Part shown: piece by piece, positions 51,958 to 61,089 of the stretch | Layout of the letters: every line of letters starts with the position of its first letter | Position numbering within the stretch: position 1 is the first letter of the stretch | DNA from: Lutjanus erythropterus | Lineage: Eukaryota; Chordata; Actinopteri; Lutjaniformes; Lutjanidae | NCBI GenBank assembly: GCA_020091685.1 | Contig: CM034599.1 | Coordinates: forward strand, 35,107,408-35,171,407 | Length of the DNA: 64,000 nucleotides | Reading direction: 5' to 3' | Made by a program: the position numbers and the translations under genes | The notes under the pieces: generated by a model | Databases searched by the model: none | Seen by the model: only the letters and a program-made list of their open reading frames with translations | What the model was told of the DNA's origin: nothing

Positions 51958-54003
51958 CCCTCCCTCCCCTCCCTCGTCTGTAACTAGCAGCTCTTTCCTC
52001 TCTCTTCTCCCTGCCCACAGTTTGCCTCCTCAGGGCTCTTTACTGTTTGGCTCTTGTGGTTTCTGATCTAGTGGCCTTTCTCAGCTTCCGTACCACCCTT
52101 TCTCCCCTGTGGTACCCCCCCTCCTGCCTTAGAGGTGAGCCCGAGCTGCGCCATCTCACCGTTTCACCCTGCACTAACCCGACTACGCCATGCTAAGCCA
52201 TTCCACGCCACGGTTAGCTGATTCAGGAGAAACGCCCATCCCAGCTCCCCCCCGTCTCTCCGAAACCATCAACCACCACAGAGCACCAATCTCGACCCAC
52301 CACCACCCTCTGTCTCCACCCACCTCTGTCTCCTCTCTCCATTCACCTGTAGCCCCGAAAGGAATGTTTTCAGGAGACTGGATCTCTGATCAGCTCACCT
52401 GTTGAGAGCTGAGAACACAGACACTAAAAACATCCTTGAATCCCCAACAGATCACAATGTTTGAGTGGTGCATGGTTACATTTATGCTGCTGTATGTTAA
52501 GTCATATTAGGTGACATCCAAAGTAAAATGACTAACCTTTTACTAATGAAAAGTATCCTAGTATTTAAGTCTCCCATCACAATTGTTGCCAACTTGTTTT
52601 AGCAGCTTGTCAGAGCCCCCTGGTGGCTTTATCTCTCAAGAACTACCAACAACAAACCTGGCAACCTCTTCCAACCACTGGTCGAGTATTTGGTGTGATT
52701 TAAAACAGTCTCAGGAGTCACAAGATGATTAACAGGATGATAGGAAAGCACGCAAATTATGTTTTATTTCTGGACTACTCAGTCTGAGGGTGAAAATTAC
52801 TCTTTGGCTAACTCTTCACAACACAAAACTTATATTAGCTTTGAACAGCCAGGAGTACATTTTCCTTGAAAGAGATCTGTGTGTGCTAAATGTAAAGAGT
52901 TTAGGAAAAACAGAGCTATATAAATGAATTTCATTTACTTCTAAAGTGACTTGACATCGTAAAGGCAGGCCAAATCATTTTTTTTTTTTTTTTAGATCTT
53001 CTCTGTTTCAGTTTTGTGCATTTTTTGCATTCCTAAATAAAGGTTTTTAATCAAATTACCACATAGCAAATCTGAGGCCAGGTAGTGTAAGGTCATAGAA
53101 CAACTGTATACATTATACAGGAAGCGTGTGCAACAGAGGTTAATGAGCCTAGCAACTTATTTTCGCCCTGGGACCACCTAGTTGGTTAATCTGTCCATGA
53201 TAATATTCTTTGTCAGCCTTTTCAACAGGAGTCTGCGGTTACGTAAGCCATATATTGCTCTCTCCAAACCAACCAGACTCCACTGGCAAAATCTGTAATT
53301 TTACTTGGCAGAACATGGAAGTTTCTGGTCTACTGCTGCCTCGATTCTTTAGTTTGTTTGTGTTAATTTATGACTTAAGCGTTTTAAAGGGTTAGTTTGG
53401 ATTTACTAAAGTCATACAGTAGCGCAAACCAACTAACTGATCGAGACAGCCGTAAGCCAGCTACTCCTGTGTTCTGTGAGGTGAAGTTAAAGTCTTTGCA
53501 AAAGGAGTCTGGTTGAATGAGAGGTGTTTGGCTCATACAGTGGCAGCTTCCTGTCAGAGAAGTCTGTCTAACAGTGAGGTAAAGTGGTGAAAATATTCTA
53601 AACATAGCATACACTAAAACTAACTAACTTAAATAATATGAACAATCCTGTTAAGTCAAAAATAAATGATCTATCAGGGACAAAAAGTGATTGGTGTCTC
53701 TGTAATCAGTACCTAACAGGTAACTTGATCAATGAGTCCAATCTTCCTAGAACTTCCTGTAACACCGCACCACATGCCCCCTCTGTGTGACATGTCTCTC
53801 ATTCTTTTCTTTGTCCCTGGCTTTAGGATGATATGCACAGAGTGATTGACCAGCAGCTGATGGACAAGTACCAGGACGAGTGGCGCTCGGCCCCTACCTC
53901 CCTGTCAGGGTCGTCGAGGGCCCACGGCGGTCAGTCCTCCAGACGAGCTCAGCGCATCTCCGACCGGGACAAGAGACTTTTCTCTTTTTTCAAAAAGAGC
54001 TGA
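26307..54003 (+). CDS. bicdl1: BICDL1 (BICDR-1) dynein/dynactin adaptor, whole gene, ten coding exons
   Basis: The spliced coding sequence runs 26307-26702, 28919-29134, 39815-39931, 43063-43209, 44410-44589, 44683-44901, 46996-47139, 47730-47860, 49848-49968 and 53827-54003, giving 615 residues plus TGA. Every intron has GT and AG ends and the frame is continuous. The protein is almost entirely coiled coil. It matches vertebrate BICDL1 along its length: the MSAFCL start, the AAKLG box, the STDSSMDESSETSSAKD segment, the LNSQLLDAIQQKLNLSQQ block and a LFSFF end. In the family this protein joins dynein and dynactin, binds Rab6 and kinesin-3, and moves secretory vesicles toward the centrosome in early neurons; that role is known from mammals and zebrafish, not shown here. 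Human BICDL1 is about 573 residues; most of the excess comes from exon 7. The neighbour on the left is CIT on the opposite strand, as in other vertebrates. Confidence 0.95.
26703..28918 (+). other. BICDL1 intron 1 (2216 bp)
   Basis: It begins GTAAAC and ends acacgcag. It contains a hAT-type element with a perfect 8-bp duplication (26951-27253), and T-rich runs at 28695-28720. No other feature was recognised. Confidence 0.85.
26951..27253. mobile_element. hAT-type MITE with perfect 8-bp target duplication
   Basis: The ends are CAGTGGTTTTCAAA and TTTGAAAACCTCTG. The flanks TGCTATAA at 26943-26950 and 27254-27261 are identical. It lies in BICDL1 intron 1. Confidence 0.85.
28919..29134 (+). CDS. 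bicdl1: BICDL1 exon 2 (residues 133-204)
   Basis: The acceptor is acacgcag and the donor GTGAGA; the exon has 72 codons and is phase 0 at both ends. It encodes HLEQEKHELRRRLESREGE and continues as heptad-rich coiled coil to EQLSR. This segment is close to identical to the mammalian protein. The donor lies about 20 bases upstream of a long GT repeat in the intron. Confidence 0.96.
29155..29212 (+). repeat. (GT)n microsatellite next to BICDL1 exon 2 donor
   Basis: Almost pure GT repeat with one TC interruption, starting about 20 bases after the splice donor. A shorter run lies at 29345-29368. Confidence 0.95.
30138..30460 (+). repeat. Fish hAT-like repeat (GCTGCAACGATTAATC family)
   Basis: It begins GAGCTGCAACGATTAATC and contains the family core (TTTTCTGGTTTCTTTCCTCC, GACAGTAAACTGAATATCTT, CACCATTTTCTGACATTTTA). 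It is followed by AT-rich tail. A second copy is at 56040-56385. Confidence 0.75.
30472..30595 (+). repeat. tRNA-derived SINE, eroded copy
   Basis: It carries GGGGCGCCACTGTACTGAG and then ATTCCAGCCTGTGGTCCTTT and GCTGCATCATC, a worn copy of the family at 22171-22345. Confidence 0.5.
34131..34599. repeat. MITE with long inverted ends
   Basis: The left end (GGGAAAATTGTCACTTTTCA, then TGTGGATGTCCAGTC) and the right end (GACTGGACATCCACATAAAA, then GTGTCAAATTTTCCC) are inverted copies over about 40 bases. Confidence 0.75.
37101..37593. mobile_element. hAT-type MITE
   Basis: It begins CAGTGGTTCCCAACCTTTTG and ends in a matching inverted segment (CGCAGGTTGTGAACCAACG). Flanking 8-mers CTTTAAAA and CTCTAAAG match at six of eight positions. 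Confidence 0.7.
39419..39448 (+). repeat. (GT)n microsatellite
   Basis: About fifteen GT units in BICDL1 intron 2. Confidence 0.95.
39815..39931 (+). CDS. bicdl1: BICDL1 exon 3 (residues 205-243)
   Basis: The acceptor is ctccattcag and the donor GTGAGC; the exon has 39 codons and is phase 0 at both ends. It encodes AAEVERQLSTQVHSLRDDF and then FREK, TSQHMTRLESLQAE. It continues the first coiled coil and matches the mammalian block VERQLSMQVHALREDFREK. Confidence 0.95.
39932..43062 (+). other. BICDL1 intron 3 (3131 bp)
   Basis: Nearly half is a single element with TTAA ends (40165-41578). The sequence from 41650 to 43062 contains a pyrimidine-rich stretch (41740-41835) but no exon I can support. 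Confidence 0.8.
40165..41578. mobile_element. Non-autonomous DNA element with TTAA ends, 1.4 kb
   Basis: The left end TTAAAGCGAGGCTATGTAAC and the right end GTTACATCGCCTCGCTTTAA are inverted copies with TTAA at both edges. The interior has no transposase frame. It fills nearly half of BICDL1 intron 3. Confidence 0.75.
43063..43209 (+). CDS. bicdl1: BICDL1 exon 4 (residues 244-292)
   Basis: The acceptor ends gttag and the donor is GTACAG; the exon has 49 codons and is phase 0. It begins IKMLSERKMELERRVHAML and ends LERQCHDKDLQ, all predicted coiled coil. The isoleucine codon directly after the acceptor matches IKMLSDRKRELEHR of the mammalian protein. The polypyrimidine tract before the acceptor is weak. 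Confidence 0.94.
43210..44409 (+). other. BICDL1 intron 4 (1200 bp)
   Basis: 43650-43810 looks like one end of a hAT-type repeat related to the elements at 7856 and 50395 (GGTGGAAGTAACTAATTAC start). 44095-44165 resembles the tail of the RRY-like repeat seen at 30138. The remainder is AT-rich and featureless. Confidence 0.7.
44410..44589 (+). CDS. bicdl1: BICDL1 exon 5 (residues 293-352)
   Basis: The acceptor is tgcgtccag and the donor GTAGCT; the exon has 60 codons and is phase 0. It encodes LRQSQLELQEVQVSHRQL, then an EELTEEHSLQSL stretch, and ends in a Glu/Gln-rich run (MEQEEQEQEREQ). The mammalian equivalent reads EIEQSMEAEELEQEREQ. The following intron is only 93 bp. Confidence 0.94.
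44683..44901 (+). CDS. bicdl1: BICDL1 exon 6 (residues 353-425), serine-rich conserved segment
   Basis: The acceptor is cttgtttag and the donor GTAATG; the exon has 73 codons and is phase 0. It encodes LRLQLWEAYCEVRSLCSHL, followed by the conserved Ser/Asp-rich linker ALSTDSSMDESSETSSAKD (around residues 381-399) that breaks the coiled coil. It ends LRRLTQNLLDGNEST, which aligns with the mammalian LKRLIQSIVDGMEPT. Confidence 0.95.
44902..46995 (+). other. BICDL1 intron 6 (2094 bp)
   Basis: The intron is dominated by the nested inverted repeat at 45659-46576. The last 45 bases before exon 7 are GT-rich with few pyrimidine runs. Nothing else is recognisable. Confidence 0.8.
45659..46576. repeat. 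Nested inverted repeat: MITE family A inside inverted SINE-like arms
   Basis: The core 45842-46408 is a family A MITE (TTAAAGGGATAGTTCACCC to GGTAAACTATCCCTTTAA). Both flanks (about 45690-45841 and 46409-46576) are inverted copies of one another and carry SINE-related sequence (GTTTGCATGTTCTGCATG on the left, CATGCAAACTCCACAGAG on the right). A further family A end (TTTTAAAGGGACAGTTCGCC) lies at 45659. Confidence 0.75.
46996..47139 (+). CDS. bicdl1: BICDL1 exon 7 (residues 426-473), possible cassette exon
   Basis: The acceptor is gttggcag and the donor GTACCG; the exon has 48 codons and is phase 0 at both ends. It begins GSRRSDEEALEEQARKLGEE and ends NEEEVLQLHNQ, a highly charged coiled coil. 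The frame joins cleanly to exons 6 and 8, and skipping it would also keep the frame. In the mammalian protein as I recall it, DGMEPT runs straight into VTLLSVEM, so this block has no counterpart there. The acceptor is preceded by a GT-rich rather than pyrimidine-rich stretch, which fits a weak, regulated site. The coding signal itself is strong. Confidence 0.85.
47730..47860 (+). CDS. bicdl1: BICDL1 exon 8 (residues 474 to split codon 517)
   Basis: The acceptor is aacctgcag and the donor GTAAGA. The exon has 43 codons plus two bases of a lysine codon completed by exon 9. It encodes MALLSVEMCSLREENERMK and then REPSEQLQSAIRDRDDAIAK. It matches the mammalian TLLSVEMTALKEERDRL and EQLQKAIRDRDEAIAK. 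Confidence 0.95.
49141..49420. repeat. Palindromic MITE, family F
   Basis: Inverted arms GTTGTTGTAATACTCATTTT then AGCCACAAGAGGCTG on the left, and CTCTTGTGGCCAGAATGAGC then ATTACAACAACAAAC on the right. A related copy is at 59235-59600. Confidence 0.7.
49500..49600 (+). repeat. Fragment of a common fish repeat (GAATAGTTTGACA family)
   Basis: It reads GGAATAGTTTGACAAGTC, then GGGGGAAATATGCTTGTTTG and TTTTCTTGCCAAGAGTTA. A longer copy is at 58255-58480. Confidence 0.6.
49848..49968 (+). CDS. bicdl1: BICDL1 exon 9 (residues 517-557), conserved C-terminal coiled coil
   Basis: The acceptor is gtcttgcag and the donor GTGGGT. The first base completes the split lysine codon, then 40 codons follow. 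They encode KKAVEMELAKCKIDIMSLNS and then QLLDAIQQKLNLSQQLEAWQ. This is among the most conserved parts of the protein and lies in the C-terminal coiled coil that binds cargo (Rab6, kinesin-3) in studied members. Confidence 0.96.
50395..50805. repeat. hAT-type repeat related to 7856-8554
   Basis: AAGTAC-rich subterminal arms and the right end TACACACCACCACTG match the right end of the 7856-8554 element. The left end is eroded. Confidence 0.6.
51888..51957 (+). repeat. (GT)n microsatellite upstream of candidate tail exon
   Basis: Long GT repeat with early GA interruptions, ending 64 bases before the acceptor of the 52021 exon. A pyrimidine-rich tract follows. Confidence 0.95.
52021..52134 (+). 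CDS. bicdl1: Candidate alternative BICDL1 exon encoding a hydrophobic C-terminal tail
   Basis: A strong acceptor (pyrimidine tract, then ctgcccacag) is followed by an open frame in the phase left by exon 9. It reads FASSGLFTVWLLWFLI and then TAG (52069-52071). A possible donor (GAGgtgagc) follows at 52134. If used after exon 9, the protein would end LEAWQ plus this 16-residue, almost wholly apolar tail, in place of the soluble exon 10 tail. Used as an internal exon, its stop is 63 bases before the junction and could trigger decay of the mRNA. I know of no such BICDL1 form; the exon is inferred from splice signals and composition. Confidence 0.35.
53827..54003 (+). CDS. bicdl1: BICDL1 exon 10 (residues 558-615), C-terminus and stop
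   Basis: The acceptor is ctttag after a pyrimidine-rich stretch. The exon encodes DDMHRVIDQQLMDKYQDEW, a Ser/Arg-rich variable tail, and ends KRLFSFFKKS before TGA at 54001-54003. Mammalian BICDL1 ends GKRLFSFFRKI, so the stop is well supported. The tail between the two conserved ends differs from mammals, as expected. Confidence 0.95.
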   Translation, partial: DDMHRVIDQQLMDKYQDEWRSAPTSLSGSSRAHGGQSSRRAQRISDRDKRLFSFFKKS

Positions 54004-54756
54004 GCCCCCACTGGACTGGCCCTGAGCACAGCAGACAGACAGAGACAGACCAGGACAGGCGAGGGCGTGACATCACAGTACAGGGGTAACAACACAGCCA
54101 AAGACGGCCAGTGGCACACACTGAGGTTTGGGGGGGGTCATTTTGCACTTTATCTGTCCCATTACTCTTCTCCTCGCTGATTAACTGAGAGATAGAAATA
54201 TGAGACTAGGACTTCCCCAGAGGCTTTGGCTTCAGCCCCTCTCATAGAAAGCTGTCGGTCTTACAGAACATGAACAGGGTCACAAAGTTTACCTCCAAAG
54301 AGGAAGGTTTCCTTGTAGTGCCTACGACCATCTCTACTAGCCCACTGCCAACTCTGTAGAGAGGGAACACTATGTACAAACTGCTACTGTATGCATCCCA
54401 GTTATTTATCAGGCCAAGGAGTCTGGGGAAAGACAGACAGGTGGACGTACGGTCTACTGCAGGATCGTGGGAAAAGATGAGGGTAGCAGAGCTGTCCACG
54501 AGAATATGATGAGACGTAACAGGATGCAGCAAGCCGACGGGTGATCTCTCAGGTTTATTCATTTGTTCAGGGGATGTTCACAACATGAGGCAACAGCGTG
54601 CTGTATGAGGACCATCTTGTGCTGTATGTGTGACCAATCAAATGACAAAGAGAATCCTCAGGCCCAAACTCCCAATCAGAATGAGAAAAGACCTTTAGAG
54701 GTCGTTACTCCAATGATTTAGCACTTTCATAAAGTCTGGGGACTTGCAATAGATAG

Positions 54757-54762
54757 AATAAA
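54757..54762 (+). promoter_or_regulatory. Candidate BICDL1 polyadenylation signal AATAAA
   Basis: This is the first canonical AATAAA after the stop codon, 754 bases downstream, in sequence without obvious repeats. It is the most likely proximal 3' end. Confidence 0.5.
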
Positions 54763-56039
54763 GCTGCACTGATCAATATTTTTATATGAACATTTAAAAT
54801 AACTATGAGGCGGTTTACGTGTGGTTTAAACATGTGTTTTGGGTGCTCCAATCACAAGTGGGCAGCTCTTAAGTATGTATGTGCATTACAATGCGTCTCC
54901 ACATGTGTCTCAAGTGAGCACTTGTCATTGGATCTCACTTCCCTGCTCTATATGCAGATTAACTTGTGGCTACATCAGTACAGCGTGGGCCGAACAGATG
55001 TTAAGTCTTTTACGCAAAGAAAGAAATAACTTAATGTATAACATTTGCCGAATTTGCTAAAAGGTCCAAATAATTAAGAATTTGTCACAGACAGCATTTC
55101 ACAAAGTTTATTAAGGTTCTCCTAACTCATCAAATCCTAAAATTATGATTTTTTTAAGGGAAGTTTGGACTTTCTGCATGGGTGACAAAGAAGCAGTCTA
55201 TCTTGGTTACTGTATTTATAAAATGTAACGTGTTTATCATCACCTATCAATACAATGTTGTGTTTTTTCAGTGTAGTGAAATCAGTTGAAACAGTGTGTT
55301 CAAACAGCTGCTAAATGTTGGCAAGTAGATGCACTTTAGTGAGGAGTAGCCACGACTGACAGGGTGTTTTTCAAGGAAAGACACAACTTCATGTATTGAA
55401 ATTACAAAAAGAATGAATAATAATTTGCCCAGGCCTTTTTGCAAAGTTTTTCACAAAAAAGGAGTCTGGGGATTTTGTGAATTACGAGCTGTCCACTTGT
55501 GATTGGATCACCTAGGGTGTGTGTTAAATAGCAGGGGTAAACAGCCTGCAGTCCTCTCAGCTCAGATCTATGCACTGTTTTATTATTATTTTTTTTAGCT
55601 CATCATTTGCACCTTTGCTGTTCTGTTTCAGTCTCACGGCTTTCCTCAACCCTGTTTTCAGCAGGCGACTGGTTTTTTTTGCAAAAAGCTCTGATGAACT
55701 TACTGTACTCTATCTGCTCAGCACCAGATGGCGGACAGACAAAGTTAGCATCGAGCCGGTGAACAAAGTGGAGCAGTTAGCAGCTAAAGAGCCAGATACT
55801 CCCCTCGGGAACTGGACAGAGACCAAAAACAGAACTAGAAGAAAAGTCAACACTGGCCTGTGAACAATTGTTTGCTCGCACTTGCTAAACAGCTTTAAAA
55901 GGTGATGATACGCATACGCTGTGTTCCTTTTGCAAAACAAAATCAGTTGGTGCAGCTTTTAAAAGACTGAATGTTCAAATTCAAAGCAGCAGAAGCCAAA
56001 ATATCCTGACTTTTAGCCCCCAGTGTTCCAGGGTTTCAT

Positions 56040-56385
56040 GTATAAATTTGTAGTTTGAGTCAGAATGATTAGTCGATTAATAAATTAGTTGTCACCTACT
56101 GATTTAGTCATCAATTAACAATTTTGTCATATAATATGCAAAATCTACGGTTTCAGCTTCTTAAATGTGAACATTTTCCAGTTTCGTAAGTCCTCTCTGA
56201 CAGGAAACTGAATATCTTTGGGTTGCAGACAAAACAGGACACGTGAGGACACCATCTTGGGCTTCAGAGAACAGCGATCAACATTTTTCACCGTTTTCTG
56301 ATGTTTTATTGGCCACACAGCTAATCGAGAAAATGATCGACAGATGATTCGATGTTGGAAATAATCTTTAGCTGTCTCAGAAGCC
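56040..56385 (+). repeat. Second copy of the hAT-like repeat seen at 30138
   Basis: It carries GATTAGTCGATTAATAAATT, CAGGAAACTGAATATCTTTG, CACCGTTTTCTGATGTTTTA and AATCGAGAAAATGATCGACA in the same order. Confidence 0.75.
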
Positions 56386-57602
56386 ACCAAAGATGTTACA
56401 CGTGTGATTTTAAAGTAAATTTCATATATTACGCTGAATTAAAACAGAAGGAAGCTTTAGCAGGACAAGACGATCCTTAAAACTGAATGAATGTATAAAA
56501 ACCAGCACCTTTTTAGTTGGGCCTCGTTGTGGTGAAGTGTGTGCGGCCTACATGTTCATCTCCGACATCTGAATAAACCTTTGGGAGACTGAAGTTGGCG
56601 ATACTGTTTATCCAGGTGGTATCATTTTTTCCATAGTTCATATCATATTTAATATTTAAATAGTTTATCAGAAAGGTTCCAACATTGTCTTCGCGATGTC
56701 AATCATCTTCCTAGTTGACCAAATTTTCAAAATGTTTACATCAGCTTGAGAAGGAGGTAAGCTACCCAGAATGCTCATTAACTCTTCAGTCCATTAAAAG
56801 ATGTATGTGTATAACTTCCTCTGCAGCAGTCAACATCTGGGCTGCTTTGTTTCAACACTAACAGAAAAGGTCTACCTCCATTCTCATTGCTTCAATACTT
56901 CATGGGCACTTTGATTTGTTTAGCGTCCGGGCTTCCGTTTTAGGGTGACATATCTGTGACTCCATCCATGACACAGTGTGTGTGGAGCTGAAACCTGTGA
57001 GCGCGAGTGACTTACAGTGTGGCACAGTGATGTCTCATGTCTGTCTGTGTTTGTACTCATGTCTAATGCAGCTGTGCAAACCTATGCAGGTGTCTTCTTG
57101 TCGTCTCAGCTGGTTGTTGGGCAGGATCAACCCAAAGAATGATTTTTATAAAAAGTCGAATAGGTTTGGACGAAATCGATATATTTATAAGAAAAAAAAG
57201 CATACCTTTTGAATGAAAATCTTTTTTTAGAGAGAAATATACCTGTACATTGTAATTTCTAGGGTGTTTTTTTTTCATGTGTGTCCGAACAGTGAGCAGG
57301 AAGTCCACTGGTGAGTTGGACATTGTCACTCATAAATATGTTTGACTGTCTGGGTGTGGCATGCATGTCTGTTTTTAATCCAGGAGTGACCCAGAAATTG
57401 CAGATTCAGTTGTCAGTACTTGGTAATTCACCCTTTATAAACACTTTACAAACTGTAAGTAATTAGTTTTTCAGTGTACAAAAATTGTTCACTAATGCTT
57501 TATAGTTGTAAACCATTAATTAGAAAAAAAAATTGGGTTGCCAGGTCGTGAAAAATCTGTCTGTTGATGTTATATGTTGCAGTCATTAATAGGGTGAAGT
57601 CT

Positions 57603-58247
57603 TTAAAGGGATAATGCACCCAAAAATGAAAATTCAGCCATTATCTATTCACCTTCGTACTGATTGAAGATCGGGTTTAGTTTTTTAGCAAAACACTGAG
57701 TTTTCACAGGAAAACAGTGTTGCAGAATCTCCCAAACAATGGAAGTGAATGGTGAGCAGTTTTCAAAGGTAAAAAAAACTACAGCATAAAAATATAAAAT
57801 GCCTCCACACTGCTCGTCTGGTGTAATTCAAGTCTCCTAAAGCCCCGACATGCTAAGTTGACTGAAAAAATGTTACTTCTATGATGTTTTTAGCCTGAAT
57901 CTTCACTGTAGGTCTTAAGCTTGGAGCCACATCCACATGCACATACACACTGTCTGAACTATGTGTGTGTGTTGTGATGGTGTGCAAACAGCATGTCGGG
58001 ACTTTAGGAGACTTGGATCACACCAGACGAGCAATATGGCATTTCATGTTTTTTTTTTCCAGTTGTTTTTTTACATTTGAAAACTGGTCACCATTCACTT
58101 CCATTGTTTGGGAGATTCTGCAAGACTGTTTTCCTGTGAAACTCCAGCAGTGTTTTGTGGACTAACAAAATAAACTCAACCTTCAATCAGCATGAGGATG
58201 AGTAGATAATGACTGAATTTTCATTTTGGGGTGAACTGTCCCTTTAA
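57603..58247. repeat. Palindromic MITE family A, third copy
   Basis: It runs from TTAAAGGGATAATGCACCC to GGGTGAACTGTCCCTTTAA, with inverted arms (GGAAAACAGTGTTGCAGAAT on the left, ATTCTGCAAGACTGTTTTCC on the right). Confidence 0.8.
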
Positions 58248-58254
58248 AAGTTTA

Positions 58255-58480
58255 ATAGTTTGACATTTTGAGGAAACAGTGAGGTACATGAGAGGCTCAG
58301 TATCACTCTCATGTCTGTCTGTTATGTTTGGAGCTACAGTACATCCAGCAGCTGGTTACCATAGCTTAGCATAAATCAGGGGGAACGGCGTCAGCAACTA
58401 GCCAAGTAATCTTCTCATCTAACTCTCCATCAGAGGGTGAATTTCTCCAAAATATCAAACTTCTCCTTTTATAATTATTA
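58255..58480 (+). repeat. Common fish repeat (TTTGACATTTTGAGGAAA family)
   Basis: It carries AATAGTTTGACATTTTGAGG, ACTCTCATGTCTGTCTGTTA, and GGTTACCATAGCTTAGCATA, then an inverted end (CCAAAATATCAAACTTCTCC). Confidence 0.65.
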
Positions 58481-59234
58481 ATAAAGAGCATTAAGCGTTT
58501 GCAGTCATAAATGTTCATAAATCATGAATAAAGAGTCAAGAATTTCTCTCCTAATAAACAGTAACAGTTAATAAGTCATCTGTAGATCTAAATGCTCTAA
58601 ATACTCTCATGATAGGCTAGACAAGAATCTGCATCTGTAAATAAATTAATACATTTTGGTTCAAATACTCTACAGTCTTTTTCCAGGAGCTCAGAGATCA
58701 AATGATTCCTCAGATGAGTCTTTCTGATCAATTAAAGAGCTAAAATGACCAGTCAAGTACCGTCCTGAAGGATGAGAAACACTAGCCAGAGAGATTTTCA
58801 CTACTTGGCAACCCAAAATGGACATTATTTTTTATTTAACCAGGAAAGCCAATACAAATGTGTCTTTCAGTAGTGTCCCGGCCAACATACCAACTACCAA
58901 CAATGAGATGGCAGAAAAATATTAAATGGAAATGATGCCATCTGCGCATTTAAGTAAGTTTCCCAATTTTAGATGTAACTGCAGAAGGTTCCAGGCATTA
59001 GTTAATAATATATTAACCATTAAAAAATAAAGGAGGCCTTATTAGAAAGTTCTCTCACTGCTCCTCTGCTACAGAAACCCTGAGAGGCAAATGAGAAAAA
59101 AAAATCCTGATGATCTATTTTCTAAGTCTGGCCTAAACTGTTTTCTCTCTTGTGTTCACGGCTTAGGAACAGGTGACAAAAAAAAACTAAATTCCTGAAA
59201 AAACAATCTGTGAAACAGGCGGGCAAAAAAGATT

Positions 59235-59600
59235 TTGGCAGGATCATTTTACTTGTTTTAGTTTTTTTTTCCATCTGTGAAAAGGGGGTGACAAAAAAGG
59301 TTTTGGCAGATGAAATGTTCTTGTCAGGACCATTTGTTAAGTGTTTGTTGTTGTAATGCTCATGTTAGCCACAAGAGGCTGAAGTGGCTCACTGTGCCAA
59401 CACACAGTACATCTAACATGTTTAAAATTCATGGAGAAATTAATACTCACTCGGAAGAAAACATGAATACTTTTTAGTCCTGCTTAGAGCCTGGAGAAGT
59501 GTCACACTTCAGCCTCCTGTGGCAGAAAGAAATATTACAACAACAAAAAAACACCTGCCAAAGCTTGTTTTCATAAATGAAAAAAAGTAACAAAACTTTT
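59235..59600. repeat. MITE family F, second copy
   Basis: Arms GTTGTTGTAATGCTCATGTT then AGCCACAAGAGGCTG, and CAGCCTCCTGTGGCAGAAAG then AATATTACAACAACAAA, match 49141-49420. Confidence 0.7.
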
Positions 59601-60086
59601 TTTTCCCTCCACCTGAGAGAAAACAGTGTAGATCAGACTTTAGAAAATGGATCACCAGAATTTTATTTTATTTTTTCTCACTTTGCTCTCGGGGCTCCTG
59701 TACCTGTCTGAAGTGATGCGATGAGAAACATGTTCCTCCTTGAGGCGGAGATAAATAAACTGTGTTTGTAGTTTGGGACTCCCTCCCACTGGCTGACTGA
59801 CAGATGAAAAGAGGAACCACATCTGCCTGCAGCGAGCTTGGATTAAACACCAGTCGCTGCTGCCACATCCAGACTGTAATCTGTGTTTCTTCATGTCGCT
59901 CTTCTGTTAGAAACAAACAGTCTACTGTAACATTTTGTTTTTCTCTGTCCACATTATGTCCTAATTGCTGTTTCTGTTTCTTGTCTGACTGTACTGATTC
60001 ATTTTCTGATTGAAAGCATTTTTGAAACACCGTGCGTCAGCTGCGTGTCTCTGTGGTAAACATCCTGATGCTGCTGCTGTGGGTCC

Positions 60087-60089
<3 letters not shown>

Positions 60090-60121
<32 letters not shown>
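60090..60121 (+). repeat. (GT)n microsatellite
   Basis: About sixteen GT units. Confidence 0.95.
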
Positions 60122-60122
<1 letters not shown>

Positions 60123-61089
60123 GCAGTGACAGACAAACATGCCATTGAGTGTGTTCTCTGTTACTCGTCTCCACTTGATCGGACGTTGTTTTGGAATTTA
60201 GTGCTTTCGGTGGGCTCATTGTGCTCCGTGTGAGTGCTTCCATTCACCACTGACTAACGGCACTGTTTCAGTTACAGAATGCTTCAAACTATTCAAAATA
60301 TTTATCATGCAATTTTCTTAGCATTTTGGGGATTTTTTTGTACAAATAAATACTTTACAATCTGCTTGTCTCCGCTGAGTTGGCCTTGAAATACAGATGC
60401 TTTCCTCTCTGGCTCTTACGGTCAGACATGGTGTAAAGAACCTGATGATGTTTTTAACATTCTGCTGAAATGTTAGAACACCATCATCTATAAACAAGAC
60501 AACACAGATTTTATGAATCTATTAAATGAAATCTATTAGAAGATTTTATGAAAAGGCATTTGTATAAAATGATTATATGTCACTACATGCATGATGGGGG
60601 CAAACAACAAGCAGCTGATGCCAATTCTGAACTTTGGTGCACCAGATGCTGCTGGGAATTGGCGGGGTCCTGTTTCAGAGGTAAAAAAAAATGACATGAT
60701 ATTGGATCAGTGCATAGACTTACATATGTGCTGATACCCAGTCCAGCATTTTAGTCTGTATCAGAGGTATTTCTGACACTGGTATCAGAACAACCCTAGT
60801 TCAGACCAATAACACCGTGCCAGCAAACCTATCATAATGTTTCATGTCGTCTCAACTCTTTGTTGAGAGGAATCAAGATCAAAGAATGATTTTTAGAAAA
60901 AGTCAAATAGGTTTGGATGAAATCAACATATAGGTCCTCCTGCAGGGTGAATCGAGCATCAGGTCAAAATTTTAATTTGTCCAATACTTTTCTTTATAGC
61001 AAATACCTGCAAAACAATGACTCATGAAAGTTTTAGTATGCTACCACGCTTAATTAAGGTGAACGTGGTAAATATCTCCTGCTAAACAT

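Larger units (their letters stand above)
49969..53826 (+). other. BICDL1 intron 9 (3858 bp)
   Basis: It holds a hAT-type repeat (50395-50805), a GT microsatellite (51888-51957) and the candidate alternative exon at 52021-52134. A plus-strand AATAAA at 53036-53041 could serve an alternative terminal exon. The rest shows nothing recognisable. Confidence 0.75.
54004..60360 (+). other. bicdl1: BICDL1 3' UTR (proximal part likely) and downstream DNA
   Basis: Three plus-strand AATAAA signals follow the stop: 54757-54762, 56572-56577 and 60345-60350. The first gives a UTR of about 0.8 kb and lies in unique-looking sequence. The later ones would need a UTR that runs through several MITEs (56040-56385, 57603-58247, 58255-58480, 59235-59600). 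I see no further coding exon. Sequence from 59.6 to 60.35 kb is again unique-looking and ends with a good signal, so a long isoform is possible. Confidence 0.5.
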
